Source: Salvia splendens
Taxonomy: Eukaryota; Streptophyta; Magnoliopsida; Lamiales; Lamiaceae
DNA length: 64,000 nucleotides
Reading direction: 5' to 3'
Assembly: GCF_004379255.2 (NCBI RefSeq)
Contig: NC_056041.1
Coordinates: forward strand, 17,205,559 to 17,269,558
In this document: in pieces, positions 24,364 to 36,668 of the stretch
How positions within the stretch are numbered: the stretch's first letter is position 1
Layout of the letters: each line of letters begins with the position of its first letter
Translations under genes and position numbers: made by a program
Notes under the pieces: generated by a model
Database searches by the model: none
The model's input: only the letters and a program-made list of their open reading frames with translations
What the model was told of the DNA's origin: nothing

Positions 24364-26790
24364 ATGGGCAAAGGTCCAGGCCTATACTCTGATATCGGCA
24401 AAAGAGCTCGAGGTCTGAATTTGTATAATTATGGATTTTGATTTTTGTTATCAGTTTTTTTATGCATAATTTCTTTTTTGTGTGGTGGAATTAGATCTTC
24501 TTTACAGGGATTACAACAGCGACCAGAAGTTTACAATCACCACCTATTCTCCAACTGGAGTGGTAAGGTTCCCTTTTTTTCTTTTATTTTATGCGGTAAT
24601 TTGTTGGATCTGGAATTTTCTGTTGCTGTTAATGTTTCGAGAGCTGTGGCTATGTGCTGATTTGTTCTTTCCTAGCTCCTCAACTCTCTCTCTTCCTGAA
24701 ACTGGATATTATGTGATAATAGCTGTATTTTTACTGGATTTTGTTCTTCTTTCTGTTGTCGGGTTGTATTGAAATCATAATTTTGTTTTCTCCTTTTATC
24801 GTAGATGTTTATGTTGTGGTCTGGATATTATCTGATAACTTGGGGAATGCTATGTGGTTGTTCTATCTGCAGTTGAGATTTTACTGATAGTAAATGTAAG
24901 GGTGTTATATTTACTTTTTATTCAATTGATGATCGAATCATTCAGGCTTTTAATGCATAAGAATTTTCTTTGAGGGACTATTATGTTAGTCTGTGCATTT
25001 TGCCACCTTTGTAGTTTGTATATCATTCATGTTAGTGATTTGGGCTAACTAGAGTGTATGGACCTATGTTGGGATGTAGTATTTTTGTTTTTGTTGGGTG
25101 CATTTACTATCAGGATTAACCACATACATAATGGTATAAATTTATTAATCAATAATTACTTCATCAGGATTTCAAACTAACAATATACTATCTTAATCAC
25201 TACTTAATGTGGATTTCTCCAATATTATGCCTTCCAGTTGGGTATGAGTGGTATGACTCAAGCTAATTATTTCAAATTATAGAATTGTCAAGGTTCTTGG
25301 GATATCCTCAATGGCTAATTAGTAAGTAGTATATGTAGTACTACTACTATTTTGTCTATCTGGGCTAGTACCTAATAGAAAATGCCCTAGATTACCTTGT
25401 AGATGTTGTCTAGAACTACACATGAAGAAGTAGAAACTGGTTGAGAATGCTATTAGTTTGCTAATGCGTGCAATTCCTGAATTTTCCCGTAACTTTAGCA
25501 CTATGCTGTTTCTGGTTTTTGTTTAGTTTCACTGTATATATAGGTATTGAGTTCTTTATAAAAATTAAACACTACGTAATTTTGCTTTCTTGTTTTTTAT
25601 TTTGAACTTCATACATATATTTTTGGGCCTGATGTGGTGTATATATATCATTTTTCGTTGACAGACCCTCACTTCTACGGGAACAAAGAAAGGTGAGCTA
25701 TTCTTGGCTGATGTGAACACACAGTTGAAGAACAAGAATATCACCACTGATATCAAAGTCGACACTGGCTCAAATGTACGCCTCATATTTACTTCTCTAT
25801 GTTTTGCCTCTTTTGATGATTTCAGTTTCCCTATATTCTTCTCTTGTTGTCTAGAAGATATTCCAATCTTTTCATATTTGTTGTATTAAACACTTTCAAT
25901 TAATTTAACATTAGTAAAAGTGGACTTATGCATTGTCCCATTTAACCGATTTGTTGTCCCATTTCCAGCTCTTCACCACTGTAACAATTGATGAGCCTAC
26001 TCCTGGATTGAAGGCTATATTAAGCTTTAGAGTTCCTGATCAGAGATCTGGAAAGGTAAGCTGTACTTCAAACATTTTCTGCACTGCTGTGTCAAAATAC
26101 TATCTAATTTTTTGTTCACATGCTGTTGTAGTTGGAGCTTCAATACTTGCATGACTATGCGGGGATAAGCTCAAGTGTTGGTTTGACTGCCAACCCTGTT
26201 GTGAATCTTTCTGCTGTTCTTGGGAATAATAGTCTCGCCTTGGGTACTGATGTGTCTTTCGACACCAAGGAAGGAGCGCTGACCAAATGCAACTTTGGCG
26301 CAAGCTTCATAAACTCTGATCTTATTGCTGCCTTGTCAGTGTAAGTGGTCTCTATTGCATTAGGTTGCTGTTCATCTCCTTGATTTATGAAGGCTATTCT
26401 GATACGATCACGGGGTCTTGCATATATACTGTTAATAAACTCTACGCTGTATGCTTGTGAACGTTTGTTCGTGTTTGCTCTAGGAATGACAAGGGTGATA
26501 CCTTGAGTGCGTCATACTACCATATAGTGAGCCCATTGTCCAACACTGCTGTTGGCGCAGAGGTGACACACAGCTTCTCAAGCAGCGTGAACACCATTAC
26601 TGTTGGCACTCAGCATCAGTTGGACCCATTGACCACTGTGAAAGCACGATTGAACAATGGTGGGAAGGCATATGCTTTGATTCAACACGAATGGCGTCCA
26701 AAGTCGCTCGTCACCATCTCAACTGAAGTCGACACCAAGTCTATTGACAAGAGTGCGAAATTTGGGCTGGCCTTGGCCCTCAAGCCATGA
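24364..26790 (+). CDS. VDAC: Mitochondrial outer-membrane porin (VDAC)
   Basis: Six exons (24364-24412, 24495-24562, 25665-25775, 25969-26055, 26132-26340, 26484-26790) join in frame to 276 residues, the standard length of plant VDACs. The N-terminal helix reads [20 protein letters not shown]. The body has the alternating pattern of a beta barrel with [19 protein letters not shown]-type [10 protein letters not shown], and [12 protein letters not shown]. The C-terminal eukaryotic porin signature region precedes [17 protein letters not shown] forms the 19-strand channel for ATP, ADP, NADH and other small solutes across the outer mitochondrial membrane and binds hexokinase in plants. Intron 2 (1.1 kb) is the longest. 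No damage is seen; which Arabidopsis paralogue (VDAC1-4) it matches is not decided here. Confidence 0.96.
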
Positions 26791-27345
26791 ACTTTGAACA
26801 TTGGTGCAGTTTCAAATAATTAGGTGGTTCCCTTCCTTATTCCCAATTATCAGTTGCTAAAACTGTTGTCATTCCCCTGTCATCTTTGAGCCTGAATTTT
26901 GCGGCAGCCATATTTCTCTCTCTTCTTTTACTCTTGGAAGATATTATTCGATGTTTTGTGGTTTGGAAGCTTCCAGAATTCTCGGAAGAGTGTCATCAAA
27001 AAACTACTTTTTCAGATGACGAGCTATACATTGCAATAAATTGAATTTCACTGGGATATTTTGTCCTAAGCATCTTATGTCTAGCTTTACAAAAATGTGA
27101 TGTTTTATACTTTCTTGGTATATATGGCAAATCAGTGTTGAAGGGAAGCATGAGAGTTATTGACGTCGTCGTGGAATTGGATGTGCATGCCTAATTTTTG
27201 GGTGGAATGTATATAATCAATTGGGTTAATCATGTTTTGTGTTTCTAGATTTCAGTATTTTTCAGATTTTCAATTAAATCGGTTAAAATTTAACTTTTCT
27301 TCAAGTTGGGAATTTTAAAGGAAAACTGTTAAGTACTCCTATAAT
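26791..27345. other. 3' flank of VDAC and spacer
   Basis: The first 150-200 bases are presumably the VDAC 3' UTR (AATAAA-like AATAAATTG near 27035). After that there is AT-rich sequence up to the hAT element. Nothing else is recognised. Confidence 0.5.
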
Positions 27346-27432
27346 CCATTAAAGTAGGCATGCACAGGTTTTGAATCCATTAAAGTAGCTCTGCACACGG
27401 TTTAAAAACCGCCGGTTCCGAATCCATTAAAG
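27346..27432. repeat. Two extra partial copies of the hAT left terminus in tandem
   Basis: CCATTAAAG followed by a TAG...TGCACA terminus occurs three times, with element sequence starting at 27355, 27386 and 27433. The first copy reads TAGGCATGCACAGG, the second TAGCTCTGCACACGG and continues into GGTTTAAAAACCGCCGG. The third is the terminus of the main element. Each extra copy carries its own copy of the target duplication. Confidence 0.85.
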
Positions 27433-28972
27433 TAGGCATGCACACGGTTTAAAAACCGCCGGTTCCAAACCGGAACCGGCGGTTCACGGTTCAACATTTT
27501 CATGAACCGGAACCGGCCCGCCAAGGGTTCCGGCGGTTCTGGTTCCGGTTCAAAAAACCGCCGGTTCATGGGCAGTTCAAAACCGCCGGTTTTTTGCTGA
27601 AACCGCCGGTTCCGGGCCGGTTCGGCGGTTAATAATTTTTATTTTTTTGCATTTTCTTATTTATTTATCTATAAAATGTGCGTAAATAAAATTCAAAAAA
27701 TCACCATGAAAATTGCAATTTTATTGAGATTACAAGTCACAACAATTACAATCACAAAAAACTTGAAGCCTTGAAGTTTTAAACAAAAAATTTAAATACA
27801 ACGAGACTACTAGTCTACAACGAAGCTAATTACAAAAAAGACTTATAGTTCTGAACAATAAATTTATAAGTATATATACTCTTAGTCGGCGAATGAGATG
27901 TTTCTAAATAACTAAATTGAGGACACCTTTAGCAAATTCAACCTTAAATGTTGAGTTTAGTCTAATAATCAACAATTATAGTAGAATTGTCAAAAGTTTC
28001 TCGGATTTAGCCTTATAGAGAAATCTACTTAACTGACTAGAGTATATACAAATACAATTATTTAATTGTATTTGCATATTTTTAAAGTAGAAACAAATAA
28101 AAAAAAGAAATAAAGGAAAAAGGACTTGAGCTCAATTTAAATTTAAAATTTAAGTTGAGGTGCATACGTATCCCCAATGCTCATTTGCATTAGGGAATCA
28201 AAGCCCACATAGTTCTCTTACCTTACTTACCTATTTGGCTTGGCCGGCTGTTGACGGTTGGGTTGGCCTACGATTCATCCCCAGTGAATTCTTCTTGTGA
28301 TTCCTCCTGACGATCATCCCAATCATTTTCTTATTCTCTGACGTCAGCTTTGGCCCAATCATCAAGTAACATCACAGCTTCCATATTTTTTGCGGAGAGC
28401 TTACTTCTTGATTCATCCAACACACGTGATCCAACACTGAAAGCGGACTCGACGGCGACAGTGGAAGCCGGAACCAAAAAAATCTCATTGGCCATTGACG
28501 CAAGTATGGGAAAATCTTTCTCGTGTGTTCCCCATCAATCGAGGACAACGATTTGGACGGGAGGAGTAGGGCCTTCATCACCAAAGGAAAAGAGTGAATC
28601 GAAATTTAAATCTAACTCACTTACCATACCTGAGGTCGACCTTCCGCCGGTGCTGTAGCTGTATAGGTCAGCTAATTGGGATTGCGCGTCGGGGTCATCA
28701 TAATCAGTTTGAAATGTGGAGCCAAAATTATGTTGTTGAGGAGGAGTATGTATTCTGACTTGTTGGGTACTGTTATACTTGGTTTCATATTCGGTGTAGA
28801 GAGCACGCAAGTTAAACTCGAAGGTTTGTTGGACAATTGACCGGTCCGGGAGGTTTATTTGAAATGTTTCGGTTAGGTTTACTCCACATTGGTCATTGGT
28901 ATCCGCTTACAATGCTTGAAGTGGACCAAGATCAATAGAACTCAAATTGTTATAATAATAATCTAAGAACAT

Positions 28973-30585
28973 CCACAACCGTGCTCTTGCCAACGAGCAC
29001 GGTTGTGGGCCCGACCCCACTTTTTCTGCCTGCTCTTAGGCAAGAGCACAACACCCACAGCCGTGCTCTTCCGCAAGGACGAGCACAAGGGTCCCACCAT
29101 TCTTTTATTCAATTTAAATAAAAACATTTCCATAATATTAAAATTCATTAAAAAAACTGAAATAATATTACAAATTACAAATAAAATAAAAATTACATAA
29201 TTAAACTCCTACAAATTAAAAATTACATAATTAAACTCCTAAAAATTAAAAATTACATAATTAAAGGCTAAAAATACCCCCGTGGAAGACTATTCATCTG
29301 GCGGCACTACCCCCAATTACTTTTGGAGACCCAATATCATGGCCTCATGCGATCGAAGTTGCGCGGGGGTCATAGTTGACCAATCGGCCATATTGAGTTG
29401 GGCCAAAATCACCCACAACGAGTTGGTGGGGGTGGCGCATAGGGAACGGGAACGAGAACGGGAGCGGGTTAGGGAGCATCGCCGGATGGAGTCACGACGC
29501 GAAGGTGGTTGGCCGCCGCCTTCTTCCTTCCTTGCGGTCGGCGTTGGGAACCGCTCGGGGCGGCGTCGGGGCTACCCAAGTTAGCTCCGGCAAGTTGGCT
29601 AGCCACGTCTTCGGAGCCGGCGTCGGATAAGGATACTGACCTTGACCGTTTGGAGGAGGATGTTACGCCTTTCCTATACTTCGGATGCGACCGCGTCTCC
29701 TGCCAAATGTTGAAGTACTTGAACGGCTTGTAGTTCATGGATTGGTAGGTCGACAAGGCGGAACTGATGATGTCGACCTTGCTCCGGCCGCTCCCTGCTG
29801 ACCGCTCTTCCTGGAGGTAATACCCCTGGAACTTTTGGATTTCTTCGTTGGCTCTGTATATGGCGTTGCGCACCATACACTCGTTGCGCTCGATTGTTCC
29901 CGCCGGCCGGTTTTCATTGTACCGGCAACAGATGCGCCACCAATAATGATCGCCGGATTGGTTCGTGCCAACCTCCGAATCTTCGGAGATTGATAAGAAC
30001 GCCTTGAACACTTGCTCCATCTCCGCCGGAGTGTACGGTGTGTGGACACCGCGAGTAGGAGGAGTAGGAGTTTGGGAGGGGCCGCTTGACCTCGCTCTAG
30101 GCTCGGGTGTCCACCCGTATAGCCCTCCGGGAGCATCTTGGTCGTCGATCGGGTAAGGCCGGTAGCCACCCGAAACTCCCGAGCTTTGGGTTTGAGGAGG
30201 GGCCGAATATTCCGTTTCCGGACTAGGAAACTGTTGTGAACCGAACCAATCGAGGTTCCAACCGTGGGAGCCTGGGGGTGATCGCCGTGGCCGGACATTG
30301 TTATGTTGTAGGAGTGGAAGAAAGATTGAGAATGGAAATGAGAGAATGTAGATGAGAATGGAAATAAGAGAATGTTGATGAGAATCGTGTAGTGTGGTGT
30401 AAATTTTTTGGTGTGAAAGTGGGGGTATTTATAGATGAAAATGTGTATTTTTGGGAGGGGGGAAATGAAAACAAAATTAAAAGTGGGTAGAAAACGGATA
30501 TAATTTTTTTGGGAAGTGAGAAAATATTTTTTTAATCGCTTTTTTTAATTAAAAACCGATTTAAAAAATAAATCAAATTGCCAAC
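28973..30585 (-). mobile_element. PIF/Harbinger-like element nested in the hAT transposase
   Basis: Its 3' end on the minus strand is at 28973 (ACATCCACAACCGTGCTCTTGCC), preceded by a TAA, and is homologous to the end at about 715. Its other edge is inferred at about 30585, where hAT coding sequence (VFLIAKVLDPKWK) resumes; a matching inverted terminus was not found there, so that end may be deleted. The last 140 bp on the left repeat the CCGTGCTCTTGCC and GGCAAGAGCAC words several times, suggesting that a small MITE copy sits in the terminus. Only the Myb-like ORF is present, not the DDE transposase. Confidence 0.6.
29290..30298 (-). pseudogene. Harbinger Myb/SANT-like ORF ('GST T3-like'), frameshifted
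   Basis: From MSGHGDHP at 30298 the frame shifts within about 15 codons and then stays open to 29469. It contains the family blocks YTPAEMEQVFKAFL, GTNQSGDHYWWRICCRYNEN and NYKPFKYFNIWQETRSHPKY, a Myb/SANT-like DNA-binding domain. A stop at 29469 precedes a further homologous tail ending near 29290. The name 'glutathione S-transferase T3-like' used in plant annotations for these proteins is a misnomer. In Harbinger elements this protein helps the separate DDE transposase. This copy looks inactive. Confidence 0.7.
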
Positions 30586-32162
30586 GGCTATGCCTTCCAT
30601 TTTGGATCCAAGACCTTTGCAATCAAAAACACCGTTAGAATCTCACTGAAATACTTAAGTCATTTGTCAATCATATAATATAAAACACACATCAATTCAG
30701 GAGAAGAGCAAGCATTTTTCATCGCAGTTTTAAAACCAAGTGATATATACATGCAATGCTCTAAAACACGAACAACAGTGCAATAATAAATACCCGATAA
30801 TTCAACAGTCGCATTTTTGAAATAGTTGAACAATTTAAATAAACTCACGCTATGATCCCAACAACTATGCGACAGATATAAATCAGAAACGGGATAGGTT
30901 CTAAAAAAATCACACAAAGAATCTTTATGCGTCAAAGTAGAATTCCGACAATCATATGTCGAATTCTATCTATGAGACACATCCATGGTAAAATTTGTAT
31001 ATCTTACCTTCTTTTGATGGCAATACTTCTTCCAAGCTTTGCCAATAGGCGGCTTTTGATGAATTAATCTAACTGCAGTTCTAATAGGACTACCATGCTT
31101 TTGCCATAATTCAAGCGCATCTTATACACATAAATTCAAAATATGACATATGCATCTTTGATGAAAATACTTACCACCAATAACTGGAGCACAAGTCGCA
31201 ATCAAGTCATTAATACTTGCAGTATTAGCAGTTGCATAATCAAAACCAACAGAAAATATCTTATTGCATAATTGAAATTCATTCAAAACTTGAATAATCA
31301 AAGAAGCAATTTCGGGTGGAGTGTGTGGTGTCTCAAATTCTCTAAAATCAATCAAACACTTGTTCAAAGTCTAACTATTGTCCACAAAGTGAACCGTAAT
31401 GCCCATATATGAATGTCTATTAAAAGAATCAGTCCATACATCTGAGCAAATGTTCACTTTGTGTCCCAAGTTGAGTAAATAACGTGATAATTCAAATTTT
31501 TTTCTCCAAACATTGTCGAACGGTAGATCGTTGAACCGTCATTCGACCTACTCTTTTGACAACTACGTTCATACCACTTTGCATAGTAATCTCAAATTTT
31601 TTGTCATCATAAACATTAAAAGGAAAATGCTTCATTGCAGCCCATCTAGTCATAACGTCAGCAAAATTTTTAGGATCATATTTAAAAAGAGGCGTACCTG
31701 ACGAACCTGAGCCACCAGGTTGGAAGTTTAGTTGGGTTTGGGTAGAGGAAGTGCCACATTCTACCGGATGCTTTGTCACCAAATGACGACGGAGGGTGCC
31801 ATATCCCCCACCACTCGCAAATTTGTAGACTTTATCACAATAGTTACAATATGCATGAAACACCGATGTCTCTTTTTGAGAGAGCGGATCATTAGGACTT
31901 GGACCTTCTTGTAGTGTTTAACAAAAATATCAGATTTCAATGTTTTTTTAGTGGGTGGAGGGGGAGGCATGTCCTCATTTCCGTCGGTGCTAGACGGAAT
32001 ACGAGAATGAGATCTATCATCATTGTTGTCCGAGTCCGACGATAAAGACACGTCGTACTCGTCATCTTGTTGTTGGGAACTACCACCGCCCCTCCCCCCA
32101 CCTCGATGCATTTCAGCGAGTAGCATGGCGGTCCTATGATCTTCTTCTATCTATAAATATTA

Positions 32163-33256
32163 CTCCCTCCGTCCCCGAATAAGAGTCGCTAATTTCCTTT
32201 TCGGGATGTCCCCCATTAAGAGTCACTCTACCACTTACCATTTTTGGACATCAAAATTACCCTTAATGTTTAGCAAAATTTACAAAGAATGCCATTATTT
32301 ACACTAAAAAAAAAAGAAAATGCAACCCCTCATTCTCGATTAAACTCACTCACTCTCGACCCTCTCTCACTGTCGACCCTCTCTCATGAATCCTCTCCCC
32401 CTCCTGGATTCATCGACGACGTGAGCTCCGCCAGGCCTCCAGCTGCTCCGATCTCAACACCACCTCCTTCATCCGCCGCTTGATCCTCGCCGAGAAGCCG
32501 AATCTCATCGTCTTCACCGGTCTGTTACTTAATTAACCCTTGCTGCTTTTGATTTTGCCGACAGATTTGCTGAAATTAGCTGTTGGTTGCAGGGGATAAC
32601 ATATTCGGATTCGATGCGAGCGACGCGGTGAAGTCAATGAACCAGGCGTTTGGTCCTGCAGTTAACTCCGGCATCCCGTGGGCGGCGGTGCTGGGGAATC
32701 ACGACCAGGAGTCGACTCTGTCGAGGGAAGGTGTGATGACGCATATAGTGGGGATGGAGAACACGCTGTCACAGCTGAATCCAGGCGGAGCTCACGTCGT
32801 CGATGGAATGAAATTGGCTTTTTCCCTCTCTATTTTTGGGAGGAGTTTGAATTTGTGACATTGTTTTTTGATTTAATTTTGCAATTACAGTGCAACTTGC
32901 TGATGTGAAATTAGAGTGCAAGTTAACAGTGAATTTGTGAGTGGTTTTCGATTCAATTTTTGGCATGAAATTGGATTTTGCACCTTTTTTTTCATTTAAT
33001 TTTGGTAAGACAAATTTAATTATGGAATTTAGTTAATCACTACACCATTAAATTTAATTGAATTGATTGAGGCAGTGAATCTGCATTTGTAAAATTAAAA
33101 TTGAACATTGAATTGATTTAATTAAATTTATTATACCAAAAGTCAAAGAGGTCCCACATTTCACTACCTACCTCCATTTACTGCACCAACTATTCAAACA
33201 CTTCCTTAAAACCCGTGCCGAGTCAAACAACGACTCCTAATCGGGGACGGAGGGAG
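32163..33256. mobile_element. Stowaway-family element with captured host gene DNA
   Basis: Ends CTCCCTCCGTCCCCGAATAAG and TCGGGGACGGAGGGAG match the MITE at 200-450 over at least 60 bp on the left and 120 bp on the right (including the ACATTTCACTA and AACCCGTGCC words). A TA duplication flanks them. At 1094 bp it is four times the usual size, because the interior holds a purple acid phosphatase gene piece with an intron plus AT-rich filler. It lies in the first intron of the hAT transposase gene. No transposase is encoded. Confidence 0.8.
32444..32808 (+). pseudogene. Captured fragment of a PAP29-like purple acid phosphatase gene
   Basis: Exon-like stretch 32444-32519 encodes CSDLNTTSFIRRLILAEKP and continues after a GT...AG intron (32520-32592) with GDNIFGFDASDAVKSM, WAAVLGNHDQEST and HIVGMENTLSQLNPGGAHVV. 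This is the calcineurin-like metal-binding core (GD..., GNHDQE) of the PAP28/PAP29 subfamily. Only about 110 of nearly 400 residues are present. The intron is retained and the reading frame is intact, so capture was at the DNA level and the frame is not yet decayed. No start codon or C-terminal half is present. Confidence 0.8.
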
Positions 33257-34215
33257 TATATAAGTTGAAGTTTTAATCAGGAACACAAAGAAAAAATTTA
33301 AAAACTCAATCTTATGAAATTATGAATTGTAAAAATAATTTTATTTTTTAGAACTTACTTGCATGCGTTCAACCGCCACTAGGGAAACCTCTTCCATAAC
33401 TTCTCGACGACTAGGTCGCTTTGATCTTTGGGGACGATTACTTTGATCTTGGGCAATTCTTTTGCCCTGATCACCACGTCCCGGTCCACCACGAGAAGAA
33501 GATATAATGCAAAATGAAAGTAGTATGAAATATGGAGTATTGAATAAATGGTAAATTACGAAAACAACAACAAATATAGTAGTAAACAACTTGAGCAATT
33601 AGAGTGAATGAGGATAGAGGATAGAGAATAGAGAAATTGAGATTGAGAACGAAATCCTTGTTAACACAAGAATGAGGTGAGTAAAAATGATGGGGAAGTG
33701 AGGTATTTATAGGAGTAAAATTGGAAGAAATAAAAAAAATTAAATTTCAAATTTCGACCGGTTTATCGCCTGAACCGGCGGTTTCAGGCTGAATCGGCGG
33801 TTCAGTCCACGGTTTCTGACGGTAACCGCCGGTTTCTAGCCGAAAACCGGCGGTTTCTGACCGGTTTTCAGGCCTATACGCTGCCACCTGAAAAAGGTCC
33901 GGAACCGTCGAAAATCGGCGGTTCAAACCCGTGGTTTTCGGCAGAAACCGCCGGTTTCTGACGTAAACCGCCGGTTTTTCTGCACACCTAGCCTGAAAAC
34001 CTACGCCCTAGCCGGAATCCTACCGTTGGAACCGCCGGTTCAAACAGGCGAACCGGCGGTTTTGAACCGCCGGTTACGGTTCACGCTTTTTTTGAACCTG
34101 AACCGGCCCGCTTGAACCGCCGAACCGCCGGCGCCGGTTCCGGTTTGTGAACCGGCGGTTCCGTACCTCCGGTTAACCGACAGTCCAATTCGGTTTGTGC
34201 ATGCCTACATTAAAG

Positions 34216-35718
34216 GATCTGACAAATCAACTTATGGTTCTTGATTATGTTAAGTTTGATACTAAGTCAATTTTCCTTCGAAGTTGGAGATTTTTTTAAA
34301 ATAAAACCTAAATTAGGCAAAGAGGATACTATAAGTAGGGAAACGAAATTATGTTTAACCCTTTATAATATGATATGATCCGGTAGACTTGATCATAATC
34401 TGGCCATAAGGCTATTGTTTAACACTTTATTTGTCTAAATTAATGCCATTTTTTTTTTCTTATTTCAACAAGTAAAATGAAAATTCATGACACAACAATA
34501 ATAATTCAACAATATGTTACATTGAGGTCCATTGATTTGGATCGAAAGAATTACTTATGGTCTGACGTTACTGCAGTATGGCAGAATAATCAAGGTTACA
34601 AGGCAGTACTTGTTTAGCTAAATAATTCGGCAATTTGGTTAAACACAGATATCCTTTTGTTCGTATATTAATTTTGTTAACAATATTGCTTCAAATTAAT
34701 ATTTATGCTAAGATCATGTACTACCAATTTTGACACGAGAAACAATCGAACTTGTTGAGAGTGAAACAAAACCGTACTCCAAATAATAAAATGTAAAAAA
34801 TACTACTAAAATAAAGGGTAAAATAAGGAGAAATTATAAATTTATAAGATTGACTAAAATGATTAATTTTGCAAAGAGAATACGAACTCAGAGAATATTA
34901 CAATGTCGTGGACGATAGTTGCAGATCATCGTCAATTTGAATTGAAATCATTACTACCATGTCATGCTGTAAAGCATAAATATTTACGATTCAAACAAAA
35001 AAGAGAGGAAACTCAAAAACTTAGAAGAATCAAATACAGCAACAATCACTCTCTTCAAATTCATTAAAAAATCTACATAAAAGATAATTAGCTTCCCAAT
35101 TCAAATAAAATACTCAAAGTTTTGGTTGGCAAAAGCAATCAGAGAACTTTGAAGACCATAATTATCAAGAAAAATCCACATTGGAATTCGGACTGATAAC
35201 TTCATCATTTTGCTAAGCCGACAAAAATTAGAAGGGAAGAAGAAGAAGAAAGATCGTGTTTTGGTAAAACAAAATAGAATATGAAAGACTCGATACAAAA
35301 TCCCAACAAATTGTTCTACCAAATTCTGTTTTTTATAGCACCCAACTACCTTCTCGGAGTTTCTTCACAGATTAATCTCATATCTGCAAAGGGCCGATTT
35401 GTGCTTACCAAATTGAAAACCTCTCATTCGAAAATAATGAAAAATAGAATAAAAAAAAGTCAAACAAGAAGGGAGCTGCGCTTCAGGTAAAATAAAACCA
35501 GATCAAATAAATAGGGTTTTTGAAGTGGACCTCATCTCAATCGGGCCCGCGTTAAATGGGCCAGCCACTTCATTTATCTTTATACAGTCCTCGGCCATCA
35601 GAATTTGGGCTATCAATTTGATAGAGGAAAGTTGTTCTCACCGGCAACTGTAGCTCTAAAATTCCTAATTTGTATAATCGTGACTTCAATACTCATTCAT
35701 TCTTATTACTGACAAATC
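34216..35718. other. Intergenic, upstream of the thioredoxin gene
   Basis: AT-rich sequence with no recognisable gene. Several short ORFs on both strands (for example near 35101-35322) resemble nothing known. The final 200 bases presumably hold the thioredoxin promoter and leader; no clear TATA box is visible. Confidence 0.5.
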
Positions 35719-36668
35719 ATGGGTGGTATATTTTCTTCGATTGTAGGCGGAGAGGCAGATTCCGCCGTGGAATCGTCTGAACCGTCGCGCGTCACCGCCT
35801 TTCACTCGTCTCAGCGCTGGCAGCTCCATTTCGATGCCTCTAAGAAATTAAATAAACTGGTGCAGTCTCTTTTCAAATCTAATTCTAATTCTAATTCTAA
35901 TTCTGCTCAGATCATCAATCTAAATTATTATCCCGTTCCAATTCTATGATCACCCTCACATTATTCCTTTTTCTTCTTTTGTTTCGAGGGGAAATATCAA
36001 AATCGGCTAGTTTTGAATTCCATTTCCGATTCACTGCTATCCGATCTGGGGAGACTATTGACTTATCTCTCTGCTTGGTTGTATCAGATGGTGGTGGATT
36101 TCACTGCGACATGGTGCGGGCCGTGCAGGTTCATGGCGCCGGCCTTCGAAGCGATGTCCGCCAAATACACCGACGTTGACTTCGTCAAAATTGATGTCGA
36201 TGAACTCGCTGTACGCTACTTTCCTCTCATATTTCAATTCTTCAAAATTGATGTATTTTTCTCATAGATCTGCACAAATCCACATTGATATGATTATGAT
36301 TTATAAATGCGATTGGCGTGGTAGATGGATGCGTGAAAACCATGACAGAATGGCAATTGACAAAGGCTTTATTTTTTTGAATTAGGGTTTATTAATCCTC
36401 TAATTAGTTTTTCATCATTCTAATTACAGTTTATTCATCGAAATTAGAATTCAGTTAAATTGAATACATTGTGATCCCATATTGAATTTGAGCTGATTCG
36501 TGATCAACGATTGTGTAGGACGTGGCAAGGGAGTTCGCAGTGCAGGCGATGCCAACGTTCGTGTTGCTAAAGCAGGGGAAAGAGGTGGATAGGGTCGTCG
36601 GAGCAAAGAAGGATGAGCTTGAGAATAAAATTGGGAAGCACAGGGAAGCTCCTAAATTTGCTGCATAA
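35719..36668 (+). CDS. TRXH2: Thioredoxin h-type, subgroup II (TRX h2-like)
   Basis: Three exons (35719-35859, 36088-36210, 36519-36668) join in phase 0 to 137 residues. The N-terminal extension begins MGGIFSS, with a Gly at position 2 that fits N-myristoylation, as known for h2-type thioredoxins. The fold shows the redox site WCGPC, the FVKIDVDEL strand, the cis-proline AMPTF, and [21 protein letters not shown]. The protein reduces disulfides in target proteins using NADPH-thioredoxin reductase, in cytosol or at membranes; h2 proteins have also been linked to mitochondria. The start is chosen for its agreement with the family's N-terminus. Intron 1 contains a short AATTCT repeat. No anomalies are seen. 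Confidence 0.95.

Larger units (their letters stand above)
28331..33495 (-). pseudogene. hAT transposase (BED zinc finger, RICESLEEPER-like), broken
   Basis: Read on the minus strand, a basic first exon (33500-33356) ends at a GT donor. The Stowaway element lies in the following intron, and coding resumes near 32140. A BED zinc finger follows (CNYCDKVYKF, then RRHLVTKH, 31870-31780). The RNase H-like core region follows (FDYATANTASIND, CICHILNL, about 31250-31130). The C-terminal hAT dimerisation domain lies beyond the Harbinger insertion (FPILASMANEIFLVPASTVA, ESAFSVGSRVLD, about 28520-28430), ending in TAA at 28331. Breaks seen: a 1-nt frameshift just before the zinc finger (near 31890), stop codons near 30655 and 28910, and the Harbinger insertion between DPKWK and YYNNLSS. 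Confidence 0.8.
27433..34207 (-). mobile_element. hAT transposon, 6.8 kb, with nested insertions
   Basis: The terminal inverted repeats are TAGGCATGCACA and TGTGCATGCCTA. The target duplication CATTAAAG is perfect (27425-27432 and 34208-34215), and 8 bp is diagnostic for hAT. Both subterminal regions (27450-27630 and 33755-34180) are packed with AACCGCCGGTT-type repeats, which in hAT elements serve as transposase binding sites. The transposase gene runs on the minus strand and is interrupted by a Harbinger-like element (28973-30585) and, in its first intron, by a Stowaway element (32163-33256). Frame breaks in the transposase make it non-autonomous. Confidence 0.9.

Noticed and set aside
29735..30298. 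A 187-codon frame starting MSGHGDHP
   Set aside because: Only its first codons agree with the Harbinger Myb-like protein. After a frameshift the true frame is another one, so it is not a separate gene.
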